A DNA stretch of 60,000 bases from Neoscytalidium dimidiatum (Eukaryota > Ascomycota > Dothideomycetes > Botryosphaeriales > Botryosphaeriaceae). The stretch covers positions 1 to 60,000 of the forward strand of contig JAVSCG010000037.1 of assembly GCA_037367355.1 (NCBI GenBank), given 5' to 3'. A model generated the notes under the pieces. It ran no database searches. It had not been told where the DNA came from and worked only from the letters and a program-made list of their open reading frames with translations. Position numbers and translations under genes: made by a program. Shown one piece after another: positions 34,008 to 45,721 of the stretch; positions within the stretch are counted from its first letter, which is position 1, and each line of letters begins with the position of its first letter.

Positions 34008-35385
34008 TTATGCATCATCATCATCGTCATCATGGGAAGAAGAAGAGCTCGAATGATTCGCATCAGCTTCCTGCTCTCTCGCCAGGATTTCCTTCCATTT
34101 TTCTGCGAATTCGCGCATCCCTCCTTCACCAGCTTGGCTAGCATCCACAACATCCTTGGGCAGCTTGTGAGCGCTATAGGCTGGTGAAGCGAAAGAGTAG
34201 GCCTCTGGATCATCCTTTTTGACAAGGCGGAGTTCAGGTATCCAGATTTCTTCATCTGCCTCATCGTCAGAGTCCGGGGTCTCGGTTTTGGCGTCCGAAT
34301 CTTCGTCATCCTCAGCCGGCTTCGATGCTGAGGTTTGTAGTGTGAGAGTTTGCGAAGAATTTGCTGGTCGGAGTTCCAACCGAACAAATCCCTCTTTTTC
34401 TTCTTCCTCCTTTTCCATTCGCATCTTCTCCTCGAACTCCTCAGGCCCATCCATAGTTAAGAGTTCCAACCAGCTGAAGAGTAATGGGTCGGTTCGTTGA
34501 GCCCAGGGATTAATGTCTATGAGCCACACTTTGTCATACTTTGGAGGTATGTAGACGTCGAATGCAAAGTTGGGGTCGGGAAAGCTGTCTCGCAAGTTCT
34601 CGTCGAAGAATGATTGGATAACAGAGCGTAGCTGTCCAACCATCGGAGCCAAAAATTCATAATGGTTTGGATCCCGCTGCGTTATCGCAAGCAAGCGTCG
34701 GTTCCTGACGAAGCAGCGGAACTCGACCGAGGGATTTATCATGAAGAACTTGCGCAGGACGAGATGGTAGGCGACGTCGGGCAACGTTGTGTTCTCTGGT
34801 TCTTCTTCCGTGTCGGCGAAGGCCTGTTCGAGATCGTGCGTGACGAAGTCAGAGCTTCTTCAACATCATATATGTCGCCCGGGCTTCGACAGTCCATGGT
34901 GTTCGTTGCGTTGATCCATGTGGCGTCCTTCGGGGCGGACCAATTTAGCTTGGGACACACCCTGCCACCAAGCTCGGCGATAGTGTCCCTTATGGCGTTA
35001 TGAATGTCTGACCATTCCCTAGAAGGGTCGTCGTTGTCTTCATCTTCGTCCGGATTTTCCGTGGAGGAGAAGATTCCACTGTCATCGTCGGACCAGTCGC
35101 GGCGGGAGGCTTCGTCGTCTGGTGGAAGTACTATGCCGTCGGCGCGTAAATAGTTGAGAAAGGGTCGTGAGAGTGGGATTAGACGGGCTTTCGGTGTAAT
35201 CTTGCGATATCTGCAGAAGAGGCAAAGCAATCAACAAAAGAACTATTGCGGGGCGCGGCAGGCTTACCTGGGATGCCAGGCATGGAAGGAGCAGTTGAGA
35301 ATATGCTGCTTCGTAACAGGAGGAACGGAAGCCGCGTCAACGGCGCCTGGCCCGTAGCCTGGGACGGTTGCTCGATGTCGACCAT
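34008..35385 (-). CDS. CDC123: CDC123 (D123 family), eIF2 assembly factor
   Basis: ATP-grasp-like chaperone that joins eIF2 gamma to alpha for translation initiation. Exons 35385-35268 and 35210-34008, about 440 residues. Family blocks: [19 protein letters not shown] / [20 protein letters not shown] + [94 protein letters not shown]. The C-terminus is a long acidic tail of Glu/Asp/Ser. Two frame breaks are needed: one in exon 1 (about 35290-35345) and one at 34852-34875. One added base at each makes the coding length 1323 nt. The start ATG at 35385 ([12 protein letters not shown]) is therefore plausible but depends on the exon 1 correction. Confidence 0.87.
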
Positions 35386-35574
35386 ATCTGTTGTACGAGA
35401 GAAAAGTTGGGCAAAGAAGTGTGTCGCGCGGAAGCACATTTGAAGCGCGGCGCGTCATCGCGGGGCAAAATGACTCGTGCACGCGGAGCGCGACAGGGCC
35501 ATCATCGTTCCCACCGTCCTACTGTCTTCACGATATCTCACAACCCCGACATCCACCAGGAGCCCGACAACACC
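35386..35574. promoter_or_regulatory. Divergent promoter region CDC123 / CWF21
   Basis: 189 bp between divergent start codons; compact and GC-rich. No specific motif recognised. Confidence 0.4.
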
Positions 35575-36180
35575 ATGTCCTCCAACGTAGGCCTCAGCAC
35601 GCCCCGCGGCAGCGGCACTTCGGGCTACGTTCAGCGCAACCTCTCGCCTTGCCGCGCGACGCGCCCTACACCAAGGACTACGACCAAATCAAGAGGCACC
35701 GCCAGCGCCAGCCCGACAAGGAAATCCTCGAGCATGATCGCAAGCGCGAAATCGAAGTTAAGGTCTTTGAGCTGCGTGACCGTCTAGAGGATGAAGGGTG
35801 GGTCAAGTACCGCGAGTCCATGGCCGGAGCTGTGATGCTAACGCCGGCTTCTTGTAGTGTGGACGAGGATGAGATTGATGATCAATGCGACGCTCTCCGT
35901 AAAAAGCTCTAAAAGAAGCCGACTCTTCCAGTGATCGCCTTGACAAGTCCAAGGCCCGCAATCTCAAGCAGCACCAGGTCCATGAGCTTGCCGCCGCTAA
36001 GATCGAGGAGAGCGAGAAGCTGAGGAAAGCCTTGGGCATCAGCGAGGATTACGAGGAGGGCAGCCATTGAGAAAACAGGAAGAAAGGCTGCGCGATGCTA
36101 TGAAAAAGGAAGCCGATGAGGAGCTTGAGCGAGTGAAAGACGAGGACCGTCGGAGGACGAAGAGTGAAGACAGCGACTAA
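35575..36180 (+). CDS. CWF21: Pre-mRNA splicing factor CWF21 (SRRM2-like cwf21 domain)
   Basis: Spliceosome component associated with the Prp19/CWC complex. Exons 35575-35797 and 35858-36180. Start [20 protein letters not shown] with RNLS, then [20 protein letters not shown], then the cwf21 helix [18 protein letters not shown] / [17 protein letters not shown], and a Lys/Glu-rich C-terminal helix ending TKSEDSD. Three one-base losses (about 35648, 35909 and 36068) interrupt this short gene. Each lies where CC, CC or GG would be expected to be one base longer. With three bases added the sum is 549 nt, 183 codons. The pattern is typical of assembly indels. Confidence 0.9.
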
Positions 36181-36323
36181 GGCCCATACCACAGGCTTTG
36201 TGACAGGCACTCATTAGGCAGGCGTTCTTTGGCGCGATACGGCATTATGGTAGGTAAGATGAAAAGCAAACGATAGTCTTGTTTGCGCTACATTCCACAT
36301 TTTGATACTGGACGTCACTCTTA

Positions 36324-37537
36324 TCACTTGCTTGCTAACCGCTTGCGAATATGCCTCAGCGCCTCCCATTTTCGCGCGAATTCTATACTTTTGCGCCATG
36401 GTTCGAGGTAGATGACTTCCCTCTTACATACCGCTCGGCGGAGCTTCATGGTGCGAATTGTCTCGATCCACAATTCACCATCTTTCCAGAAGAGCAACCT
36501 CTCTAGCCCAACATCATCTCTAAAGACCGTAGCGTACTGCCTCATCTCTTGGATGGAGCTGGGCTTTCTCATTAAAATATGGCGGTCGACGTGGTTTTGC
36601 ACAAGAGGTGAGGTCACGACGCGCAAAAGTTTCGTCTTGCTGTCCTGAACGACCAAGAACGGGAATCGCTTCTGCTCGGGCAGGGTCGCTCGTATGAGGG
36701 TCTGACTATCGCCAAATTCGTTTGTCAATGTCACCATCGGAGTAACAAAAGTCGAGGGATCCGCAGTCCAGGTGTGCGTGCGTTCCGGCCAGTATCCTCC
36801 GCGCTTTGCAGGAGCCTTGCCTTGATAGAAATTTTCAGGATACTCTAGGTACCCAGAAGATACTCCCAGCTATAGACCCCGGGGCGGTAGCATTTGGGAT
36901 TCGATCGCATGAGAATCCTCGACTCGCCGTTGCGCCGAATACAGTCCTGGTCAAAAACGCCGAGCGCGAACGTAACTCTCCTGCCCTCTTTTCTGTGGGG
37001 TTCGTTCTCCGCTTCGCAAGCGTTTGCGGAGACGTGCGCATTCCCTGAACCTTCCACCTCCAGTTCTTTTCGGAGATCACCTGCTTCTTCGACTCCTACT
37101 ACCTCACCCCTGAAAGCCTTATCTATTTCTTCCTCTCCATTCTCCTCTGCGATGTGGTTTTGTTGCTCCAGTGCTCTTTTCATATCTTCTTTCAACTGCA
37201 CATTTGCCAAACGACACCGCGCGCCCCTGATGCTTCGTGCCAGTTCTTTCTTGCGCATCCACACAATCAGCAGCTGCTTCAATTCTCCTTGCGACAGCGG
37301 CTTCGGTGTTGGGAGATAGTAGGGGCACATCCTGCTATCAAGATAATCATCGGTATATCTGGAGCAGGCCTGGGCATATGCTAACGAGGTAGATTCGTAA
37401 TCTTCAAGGCTCCCAGCAAGGCAGGCGTGTGTGCAGTCGAGACATAAATTGTCCGAATATGACATGTCATAGCGAACAAAGGTGGAATAGCAGCTGTCGA
37501 GATGACAGCCTTCGCAGTCCATGGTATCGCTAGACAT
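36324..37537 (-). CDS. Protein of unknown function with Cys-rich N-terminus
   Basis: About 404 residues. The N-terminal part has a cysteine cluster (MDCEGCHLDSC, then CLDCTHAC about 20 residues later) that could bind metal. A charged helical middle follows (ELARSIRGARCRLANVQLKE, EENGEEEIDKAFRGEVV). A C-terminal region of mixed strands and helices (RFPFLVVQDSKTKLLRVVTS, LLFWKDGELWIETIRTMKLR) ends RHIRKRLASK. I do not recognise the family. One base appears lost near 36850: the first frame ends at LLGT, while the next frame continues YLEYPENFYQGKAPAKRGGY. Adding it gives 1215 nt. The start used is ATG 37537 (MSSDTMDCEG); codons further upstream (TEIYTRACQLSTK) look coding too, so the true start may be near 37659. 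Confidence 0.6.
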
Positions 37538-37615
37538 TTTGGTTGAGAGTTGACAGGCTCTTGTGTAGATCTCGGTATCGAGTTTGTACGGATCAACGGA
37601 GGAAATTTCTCGCAA

Positions 37616-38417
37616 AATCGTGAAAAGTGCGGTAAGAGAGGTGCAAGGTGCTCATTCATATAGCATTTGGTAGGTCAAAGTCCTAGACTTTGATCCACTT
37701 TCAACTCGAGAGCCCATGGTTCCCTTCGTGGGCGTTCCTGAAAACACCGGTCCAAATTACGGTACGCGTACGTGATGCTCCGTAACATCACAGATCAACT
37801 ATATTTCCCATCAATTTTCTATCTCTACAAGCGCTTAGAGCTCAAGTCCCCCGCCACCACCAAACAACACACACACACACATACACACAGTGTTAGGACT
37901 GTAAGCTATATTGAAGCCGGCATCATACATAGAAAGTGCACTCGCGTATTATCTAAGTTGGCCGTGATTTAGCAACTTAGCTGGAATAAGAGAAACTCGT
38001 TTCATTTTATCTTTTTTTTTTACGGACGAATTCTAGCTAATTTCCCCCCTTTCATGATTTATCTTTTTGTAATTCTTCAGATCGGGAGGAGGTGACCACT
38101 GTGCCGGGCTTGCGTTTCGGTGATCGTAGTTTCTAGCTCGATAGGTGGAGGTCTGACCAACATACCTGTATACTCAGGGACCGCTAATGAGACTGCGAAA
38201 GCCCCAATGATCGAGGGCATACGTCCAGCGGATTTTGCACGAACAGTGATGGAGAGCTATGAGCACTGACGTCAGCGGGGCAGCACGACTCGGGAACTTT
38301 CTCCGCCACTTTCGCCGTCGCACTCTTGCACAATCCAGCACCACAACTCGTCCAGCGCGCCACCTCTGATTTCTCTCGCTCACCGTGGCTCTCCTCCGAC
38401 AGCTCGCGCGCACGACA
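37616..38417. other. Intergenic region with CA/T tracts
   Basis: About 0.8 kb, AT-rich in 37770-38080, with a short (CA)n tract at 37866-37889 and a T9 run at 38013-38021. The last 200 bp are GC-rich leader of the downstream oxidoreductase. No gene recognised. Confidence 0.45.
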
Positions 38418-39638
38418 ATGACTTCCGAAGCACCGAAGAACATCATCGTAATAGGTGGTGGCATCATCGGCAGCACGACTGCCTATTTCCTCTCGCACCA
38501 CCCCGCCTACGACCCCGCAAAAACGACGATTACTCTGCTCGAAGCAACACAGATTGCAGGTGGCGCCAGCGGCAAAGCAGGTGGCCTTCTCGGTCTCTGG
38601 GCTTATCCTTCATGCATCGTTCCGCTCTCTTTCCGCCTGCACAAGGAGCTCGCGGAGAAGTACGATGGCGCCCAGCGGTGGGGCTATCGCGGTGTGCATT
38701 GCGGCCAAATTCTCATGAAAGGGCGCCCAGTGAAGAAAGGGGCGGATACCGGTGAGAGTGTGAGCTTGCAGAAGCGGACGCCTCAGGCACTGGGGCTGCC
38801 GTGCAGCAGGCGTGCCCAAAGACCTCGATTGGGTCGTACCGGAGGCTGTACGGGCTTACGAGGAGATGGGCGCGCCCGCCGACACGGCACAGGTGCATCC
38901 ATATCACTTCACCACTAGCATGGCGCAGTTGGCGGAGGAGAGGGGCGTCAAGATCGTCTATGGCAGCGTAACGGGCATCATTACAGAAGGCGGCGAGGTT
39001 CGGGGTGTCACTTATACACCGAAGGACGGCGGCGAGGCGCAGACAGTACCCGCCGACAGCGTCGTCATTTCAGCCGGTCCTTGACGCGTAACGTGTGGCC
39101 GAAGGCGCCCATTTCGGCCACGCGCGCCCACAGCGTTGTTATCAAGCCTCCGCGAGAGGTGTCCAACTACGCCCTGTTCACCAGCATTGAGCTTCCGTCT
39201 GAGGACGGGGCGTCAGGCAAACGGCGTGGTTACGGCAGGACAGTGTCTCCCGAGATCTACGCGCGGCCTTTCCAGGAAGTGTATGCATGCGGTGAAGGAG
39301 ACCAGCTGGTGCCGCTGCCCAAGACCACGGACGAGGTGGAAGTGGATCAGCAGCGGTGCCAAGATATTATCGACTACGTGTCCGCGGTCAGTGATGAGCT
39401 GCGTGACGGCGAGGTCACGGCCAGGCAGGCATGCTATCTACCGAACGTGAGCAGAGGCAACGGCGGGCCGATGATTGGCAAGGTGCCAGGCGTGAAGGGC
39501 CTAGTCATTGCTGCCGGGCATACGTGCTGGGGGATTCAGAACGGACCGGGAACCGGGAAATTGGTGAGTGAGATCGTGTGGGAAGGGAAGGCAAGAAGTG
39601 CAAACATCGCGAGCCTTGATCCGGCGAAGTGGCTATGA
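38418..39638 (+). CDS. FAD-dependent oxidoreductase, TDA3-like
   Basis: Single-exon DAO-fold flavoprotein. The N-terminal Rossmann motif IIVIGGGIIGSTTAYFLSHH is followed by LLEATQIAGGASGKAGGLLG, then the substrate region and a C-terminal FAD-contact block RGNGGPMIGKVPGVKGLVIA with GHTCWGIQNGPGTGK. The layout matches the fungal TDA3 (YHR009C) group, linked in yeast to endosome-to-Golgi traffic, rather than true D-amino-acid oxidases. Three one-base losses break the frame: about 38775 (before DASGTGAAVQQ), about 38811 (before VPKDLDWVVPEA) and 39083 (AGPWTRNVW, TGG read as TG). Adding three bases gives 1224 nt, 408 codons. ATG 38418 is chosen because MTSEAPKN directly precedes the Rossmann strand. 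Confidence 0.85.
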
Positions 39639-40616
39639 TACTGGCACAAGTTCTAGGAGAATTCACTTGGCTGGTACAGTATCAACCTCAGGCAATCACT
39701 ACAAAGCGAGAAGTCCCAATTCTGCATGAGGCTTATAGCGGGAGCGTATTGTAGGAGTAAAGTGGGGGGGGGGGACTGACGAGCAGAGGGCTAGTGGGTA
39801 TGCGGGATCCATGTTGAAGCTCTCCAATTCGCTCCGACTCTTCCCACGCGGCCGCTCTCAATGCGTCTGAAACTTCCAACGGGCTTCGCTAAGCTTCAGC
39901 GTGCTGCACGGAAAGGGCCTTGACTGTAATGGGAGAGATCGGCGGTCGTTGAAAATTGAGCCGGCTGCATGCACTGAGTGGTCGGATGAGGTGGCCGAGA
40001 TTCGCCACCCACGTCGACAGCCCACGACGCAGGGCCTGGAGGGGCCCTCGGGGCGTTGCCTGTTGCAACGCAGTGGTCGGGGCCCGGGGACGAGAGAAGG
40101 GGTGGAGTCACTGTCGAGGTGCGACATTTGCGGGGAGGGTGGTGAGGCGGTTCATGCTGGTGTTGTGCAATCAAGGATAAACACGAGCCCCACCAGAGGG
40201 CCGTCTGCTTCGTATTCGCGGGCAGCACAGGGTATGAATGGCGAGAAGCCAGTCGCATATGCAACAGGCGGCCTGAAGCTGCAGGCACTCGACTTGGCAG
40301 GGCTCAATCGTCGATACTAAAGAGGCTGGGGCGCCGTCGCCGCTCTCGATTCGCAGCAGGCCTCGTGCCAGGCTTCGGTGACTGTTCGTTGCAGGAGGAC
40401 GGCGGCTCACGCGCAGATCGGCGTCTGATTCGCGTTCGACTCCACTGCAGGATTTGCGCGATCCCTGCGGCACGCGGCCCGTTGATTCTTCCGCTGTTTT
40501 TTCCGGGCACGGGTCAAAGCTGGAACTTGGAGGTGTGTTTTGCTTGCTCAGGTCCCCGCCGCCCGCCGCCCGCCGCTCGCCGCACGCCCCCGTCGCAACA
40601 CCGAGCAGGCCTCGCG
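39639..40616. other. Intergenic region
   Basis: About 1 kb between TDA3-like and the 2EXR gene. Open stretches on both strands are GC-driven and have no recognisable motifs. A G10 run lies near 39766-39775. The last 70 bp contain CCGCCCGCCG-type repeats, presumably leader. Confidence 0.45.
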
Positions 40617-41711
40617 ATGCCCTCACCACCGCACCACCCCGCCAAATGCCTGCTGCTCGAGCTCCCGGTTGAGCTGCGCCTGCTCATCTACGACTACGCG
40701 CTGCTCTCGCACGAGCACGTCACCATCGCCACCGGCCTCAAGTGCAGCTTCGCCTCGCCCGTCGACAGCGGCTACGAGAGCGACGACGGCCGCGACTCGG
40801 ACGAATTGATCCCCGGATTGCCTTCAGCCTTCGAGCCCGTTGTTCTGCCGCGCTTCGATCCGGACTTCCTCCATATCGATCAGCCGCCCGTCTACAACAA
40901 CTCCACCCCCGATTCCGACCGTCAGGATGCAGAGCCACGCGAGCACGACGATCCCGTCGCTGCGCTCCGCTCGAATCTGCCCTTCTCCACCCCGCTTGCC
41001 CTGCTCCAGACCAGCCGTCAGATCAAGGACGAGCTCACCTGGCATCTCAAGAGCCAGCGCACCCAGGACCGCAAGCTGTCGCTGTACATGACCTATCCTT
41101 ACGGCTTGCTTGTCTTCCAGCATCTGTGTCCCGACCTGATTCGGCTGGTCCGAAGCATACACATCAGCGGCTATTATTACCCCGCCAACGCACAGGAACA
41201 GGTGAAGCGGGCCACCGAGTGCCGCTGGCTGCAGCGCCTGTTCACCCAACCACCGCCTCTCGACGACCTCGCCATCAAAGCCGCGAACAACGCCCTGCAG
41301 CGGCTGACGCGCACCGTTCTGGCGCAGAGCCCAAAAGTCCCCGTGGAGGAACTGGAAATGCGCATCTATCATCCTGGACCAAAGGGCAACGAACTGATTT
41401 GGAAGGGTGATGGTCCCAGCAGCCCCATCTGCGTGGCTCTCTGGAACACTTACGGCGGTTCGATAGAGAGCACCGTGACGCAGGGCGGCAGGGGTGCAGG
41501 GGCATGGTTGAAGATCACTCCGAACGAGGACGCGCGCACCCTGACGCAGAGGTGGAAGAGATTCACCGACGGCAACAGCAAGGAAGAATGCGAGGGTTGG
41601 GTGGTGAACTCGGACTGGCCGCGACCACCGCCTGCACCCGCCGCATCCACTTCGAGCGGCCCCTCGACTCCGAGCGATGATTCACGTTCGGAGGACGAGT
41701 CGAGTGCCTGA
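40617..41711 (+). CDS. 2EXR/F-box-like domain protein of unknown role
   Basis: Intronless, 364 residues. The N-terminus, KCLLLELPVELRLLIYDYAL, is the hallmark of the fungal 2EXR/F-box-like family, which is expanded in Pezizomycotina. A typical LLQTSRQIKDEL follows (about residues 124-135). The middle has a Ser/Asp-rich linker (DSGYESDDGRDSDE). The C-terminus is Pro/Ser-rich and acidic (SDDSRSEDESSA). If it acts as an F-box it would bring substrates to an SCF ubiquitin ligase, but that is not shown for this family. The start is the ATG directly before the domain; the open frame extends upstream to 40365 but is low-complexity. Confidence 0.8.
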   Translation: MPSPPHHPAKCLLLELPVELRLLIYDYALLSHEHVTIATGLKCSFASPVDSGYESDDGRDSDELIPGLPSAFEPVVLPRFDPDFLHIDQPPVYNNSTPDSDRQDAEPREHDDPVAALRSNLPFSTPLALLQTSRQIKDELTWHLKSQRTQDRKLSLYMTYPYGLLVFQHLCPDLIRLVRSIHISGYYYPANAQEQVKRATECRWLQRLFTQPPPLDDLAIKAANNALQRLTRTVLAQSPKVPVEELEMRIYHPGPKGNELIWKGDGPSSPICVALWNTYGGSIESTVTQGGRGAGAWLKITPNEDARTLTQRWKRFTDGNSKEECEGWVVNSDWPRPPPAPAASTSSGPSTPSDDSRSEDESSA

Positions 41712-42497
41712 ACCTTGTCGGCGTTCGGAGCAATGAATCGGGTTTGGCGGTCTGGCGTTTAAGCGCAAAAAGCTACGAAAACGGGCTGGGGCGTTGATGC
41801 ATGTGTTTGGGCTTGGCGTCGATTCATCATCTAGCATTGCAACTACCATGCACCTCCGCCTAGCTTGGTGTTGCAGTCCTAAATGAAACGACGACGCTGG
41901 GACCTTAATGGCAACTGCTGCAAGGATTGCACCCACTTGGAGGCATTGGTTCCCCGATGGCGTAGTTGTTGCAGTGCTTGGAGGAGTGGTGGAGTCTTTT
42001 ATGGCATGGCTTGGGTGTCGGGCACGGCGTCACTCTGGATATACGGGCGTTCTCTGATTATTCTTCTCTTGGACATTTTCCTCCCGAGGCACACATACAT
42101 ACTGCGACGGCCCGATGATTTATGATTTAGCTGCTGCAACGGTTAATGCGATGATAGACGATACTGCTGAGCGCAGTGCATTCTCCCGAATCCTCTGGTG
42201 CAACGGACAAAGCACGGCTGCAAAAAGATTTGATATTGCTGCAGCGTCGCGATCCAGGCGTTAGCAGACCTGTGGCTGAGGGCTACGCCACACTGGTCTC
42301 TGACGCAATCCAGTCCCAATTGCCGCTCGCCGCTCGCCGCTCGCCGCAGCACTTCCGGTTCCAGAGCTCTCCGACGCCGCCGCGGCAGAGGGCAGCTCAC
42401 GATCCATAAAGCCGTCTCCTACTCCCAGGCTCGCTCGCAACCCTTCTCAACTGCAATCTCGCTCGCATCTACATTCATAGAAACGCAAGCCACTGCT
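41712..42497. other. Intergenic region
   Basis: 786 bp between the 2EXR gene and the WW-domain gene. No coding sequence recognised. GCCGCTCGCC repeats near 42326-42346. Confidence 0.45.
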
Positions 42498-43645
42498 ATG
42501 TCTGACTACGCACCTCCCACCGTAAGTGCTCCCCCGCCTCCCAGGCGTCCGCCGCCTTTGACGAGACGCGCGGCCAAGCCTTCCCCACGATCCCGCGTCG
42601 CAGCACCTTGCATGCCAAGTATCCTCTTCGTCCACCAACACACCGCCCATGCGCGCTCCCGCTCACTGCAGCACCGACTACCCGCTAATCGTCGATCCGC
42701 ACCGACTGACTGACTGACCGCCGCCGCCTTATGTAGGGTCCCCCGCCGCCAAAAGTCCCGGCAGGCTGGAAAGCCCAGTGGAACGAGCAGTACCACGAGT
42801 GGTTCTACGTGAACATCTACACCAAGCAGTCGCAATGGGAGAAGCCAACCGAGCCCATCTACCCGCCCTCCGACGCCGAGCTGGCCGCCCCTCCCTCGGG
42901 ACCGCCGCCCTCATACTCCCACGGTGACGCGAAGCCCGTCGCCTCCGAGAAGACTGGCCTGAGCAGCAACAACCCCTACGGCCCCGGCGCTGCCGGCAGC
43001 AGCCACGACATCAGCGAAGACGAGCGCCTGGCCCGCCAGCTCCAGGCCGAGGAGGACGCGCGCGCCCGCGGCTCGCCCATGCCTCCAGCGGGTGATCGCG
43101 GCGCCGCCGACAGCTACTACCAACAGGGCAACGCCCCAGGCTACGGCGCCCAGCAGGGCTACGGCCAGGCGCCGGGCTACAACAACGGAGGCGGCGGCGG
43201 CGGCTACGGCTCGCAGCAGGAGCTGCCGCCGCGCCCGGAAGACAAGGGCAAGAAGTCCGGCGGCTTCCTGGGGAAGCTGCTCGGCAAGGCGAGTGCGTCC
43301 AAGCCCGGCGGCTTCGGCGCCAGCGGCCATCACCAGCAGCAGTACGGTGGATACCCGCAGCAGGGGTACTACCAGGGGCCGCCGCAGGGCCAGTACGGCT
43401 ATGCGCCGCAGCAGGGTTACTACGGTCAGGGCGGAGGTGTGCCCTACGGCATGCAGGCGAAGCCGAAGAAGAGCGGGCTGGGTGCGGGTGGCGCCGCTGC
43501 TCTGGGTGTGGGTGGCGGTTTGCTGGGTGGCATGCTGTTGGCGGACGCGATTGACGACCACAATGATTATGAACAAGGCTACGAGCAAGGCTATGACGAT
43601 GGCAATGATTTTGGTGGTGGAGACGACTTCGGCGGGGACTTCTAG
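42498..43645 (+). CDS. WW-domain protein with glycine-rich repeat tail
   Basis: Exons 42498-42521 (MSDYAPPT) and 42737-43645; 310 residues. One WW domain near the N-terminus: VPAGWKAQWNEQYHEWFYVN then IYTKQSQWEKP, with both signature tryptophans and the distal Pro. A PPxY-like PPSYSH follows. A UIM-like helix (DERLARQLQAEEDARARG), a Gly/Gln/Tyr-rich low-complexity region (QQGYYQGPPQGQYGYAPQQG), a glycine zipper (GAGGAAALGVGGGLLGGML) and an acidic Gly/Asp tail complete it. WW domains bind Pro-rich ligands such as PPxY; the glycine zipper suggests membrane association or oligomerisation. The Gly/Gln/Tyr tract is of the type that phase-separates. No characterised orthologue is known to me. Confidence 0.85.
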
Positions 43646-45721
43646 TTGATAGCGGAGGGCGTTAGGTTTGATCCTTGTCTTCTTTTGTGTTGTGTTGCCC
43701 GGCGTTTTGGGACCAGTACCTGACTGGACTGGTTAAGTCACGCGTGATGGGTTGGGTATAACTTGCAGATTCCTTTACGACTCCCCTAAGTTTGCAGCAT
43801 TCAATCTCGACTGGGTCTGAAGCAGATCGAACATCGTCAGGCCGTCCCTTGGTGATGTGCGTATCAAGAATTTCCGACGTAATACAGAATTGACGGAGCC
43901 CCTAGCAGGCGCGTAACAAAAGAAGTCGTTTCTACAACTGTGCTGTCCCAATTGGTAATGGATCTTTCCACTTGAGATTATGACGTGCCTTCCCTTCTTT
44001 ACCTTCTGGATAGCGCTGGGTTTGTCGGCATACATAATCTCCATTCCATGACCACCGCACTTAGTCATTCTTCGCCCTCTTATTTCTACCTCACCCTGCT
44101 TCAATGTTCTTCACCGTCTCCTTGATCTTCTGCATATCTGCTTTGGGCATCGCCGGCATCTCTTTTTTTGCAGAGCACCTCCGCAGATCCAAGCGCAGGG
44201 AGTGCAGGAGCAAGAGCTCTGGTAGGAGGTTTGCATGGGAAGAACGGAGGAGAGACAAAGAGGAGAAGAGGGTTCGAGTACCAGTCGTGTATCTGGAATT
44301 TGCCTGTAAGCACATTTTGCCGACACAGATAACGGTTTTGGAGCCCTATTCAAAGCTGACAATTGCTCTACTTGTGCAGGATTGAACAAGCATTGAAGAA
44401 CGGAATCAATTCAAATCAAAGCGTCCTCTCTATACCTGCATCACCTCCATTGCAATACTTTATCCCCTTCGAGACCTCAGCTGCGAGTAGTTCCTCAACA
44501 CCGAATGCTTTGCCGCCGACATAATGCCACGAACTTTTCTTTGGCGCCACAGCAGCCTACTAGGAGACAGTGATACCTCTCCTTTATGCACATTCCATGG
44601 AAAGAGGACATGCAGGCGTGTCTGGAGGATTGTGTGTCTGCCGGTTGTCTTGCCACTTGATATTGTCGTCTACGGAATCCGATACTACCGCCACCGGTAA
44701 GTTGTTGACCTCGACCCTAAGTTAAGGTTCATAAATGGCAGCTAAACGGGTACGAATGCAAAGAAAGTACAGGAGCCAGTGTAGCAGACGGAATATTGAC
44801 CGAGACGGAGAACACCGTGAGAATAAGCAACCCCCGACGGTCATCCTTCGTTGTGGTACGCTCACCGGGCAATATCGAGATGGCTCCGATTGATGGCGAT
44901 TGCAGTCCCGACGAGAGACTTATTGGAATAGAAGGCGCGTGCTGAATTCAGTGTGCGTTCTGTTTCCAAGTGGGGTTTCCAAGGAACTTCATTTACGTAA
45001 GGCTCAGTGAAATCCCAGAAACTTCAATCGCTCTTTTGTGGCTCGCCAGACACCCGTTCCCGTTACAGCTTTTTCGTATTCTTTTTTATACAGCAGATCG
45101 AGAAGTGTGACAACCAGGTTGAGGACACGATTTGCCTACCATCAATGTCAGCTTGGCACAAATGTTGCCGCTGCGTTGTCTGCTTCCTATGCTGCCTCAC
45201 GCCGCTGAGACTCTACTGTAAATTATATGTCGGCACTATTAGCTCTGGACATCAAACACTCACAGATAGGTAATGAGGACGCCATTCATGATATTCCACG
45301 ACTGACAAGGAGTTTAGAAAAAAAAACAAACAAGAATACAAAAGTCGCAACCACGCAGACGAACTCAACGCCTTCTTCCCGCCGGCGGAAGACGCTGGGA
45401 CGACACCGGACAACATAGACCCGACAGTAATGACAAATACACCGAAGGTGAAAGAGCTGCCGTAACCCTTGAGTCGTGCTTCGCGGCAACCGTCACTCTT
45501 AATTGGGGGGGGAAGGCGCTAGTTGGCCGACAGCTTCCACGTAGTGGGAGTTCAGGGAGTCTGAGAACGAGCAATAACACTTCCCTCTCCTCGTCCCCAT
45601 CCTTCATACAGCCTTGTATCCATCTACGTCCTTCTCATCTCGCAGAGCGGGCGCGCTGTACGCGTCTGCAAATACCTTCCTGCTCGCGAAAATCTCATCT
45701 CAACCTCCCATCACTCTCAGC
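43646..45721. other. Long region without a supported gene
   Basis: About 2.1 kb. On the minus strand a short piece near 44157-44091 (ATG, 22 codons, ending at a GTGAGG donor-like site) could be an exon, but no partner exon was found. Elsewhere the frames are short and frequently stopped. No transposon or RNA gene recognised. Confidence 0.45.

Noticed and set aside
39896..40320. Frames on both strands upstream of the 2EXR gene
   Set aside because: GC-rich, mutually overlapping, no family resemblance.
44091..44389. Small minus-strand peptide ending near a GTGAGG site, and a plus-strand hydrophobic frame over the same bases
   Set aside because: Could be one exon, but I found no partner exon, no known family and no agreement between frames.
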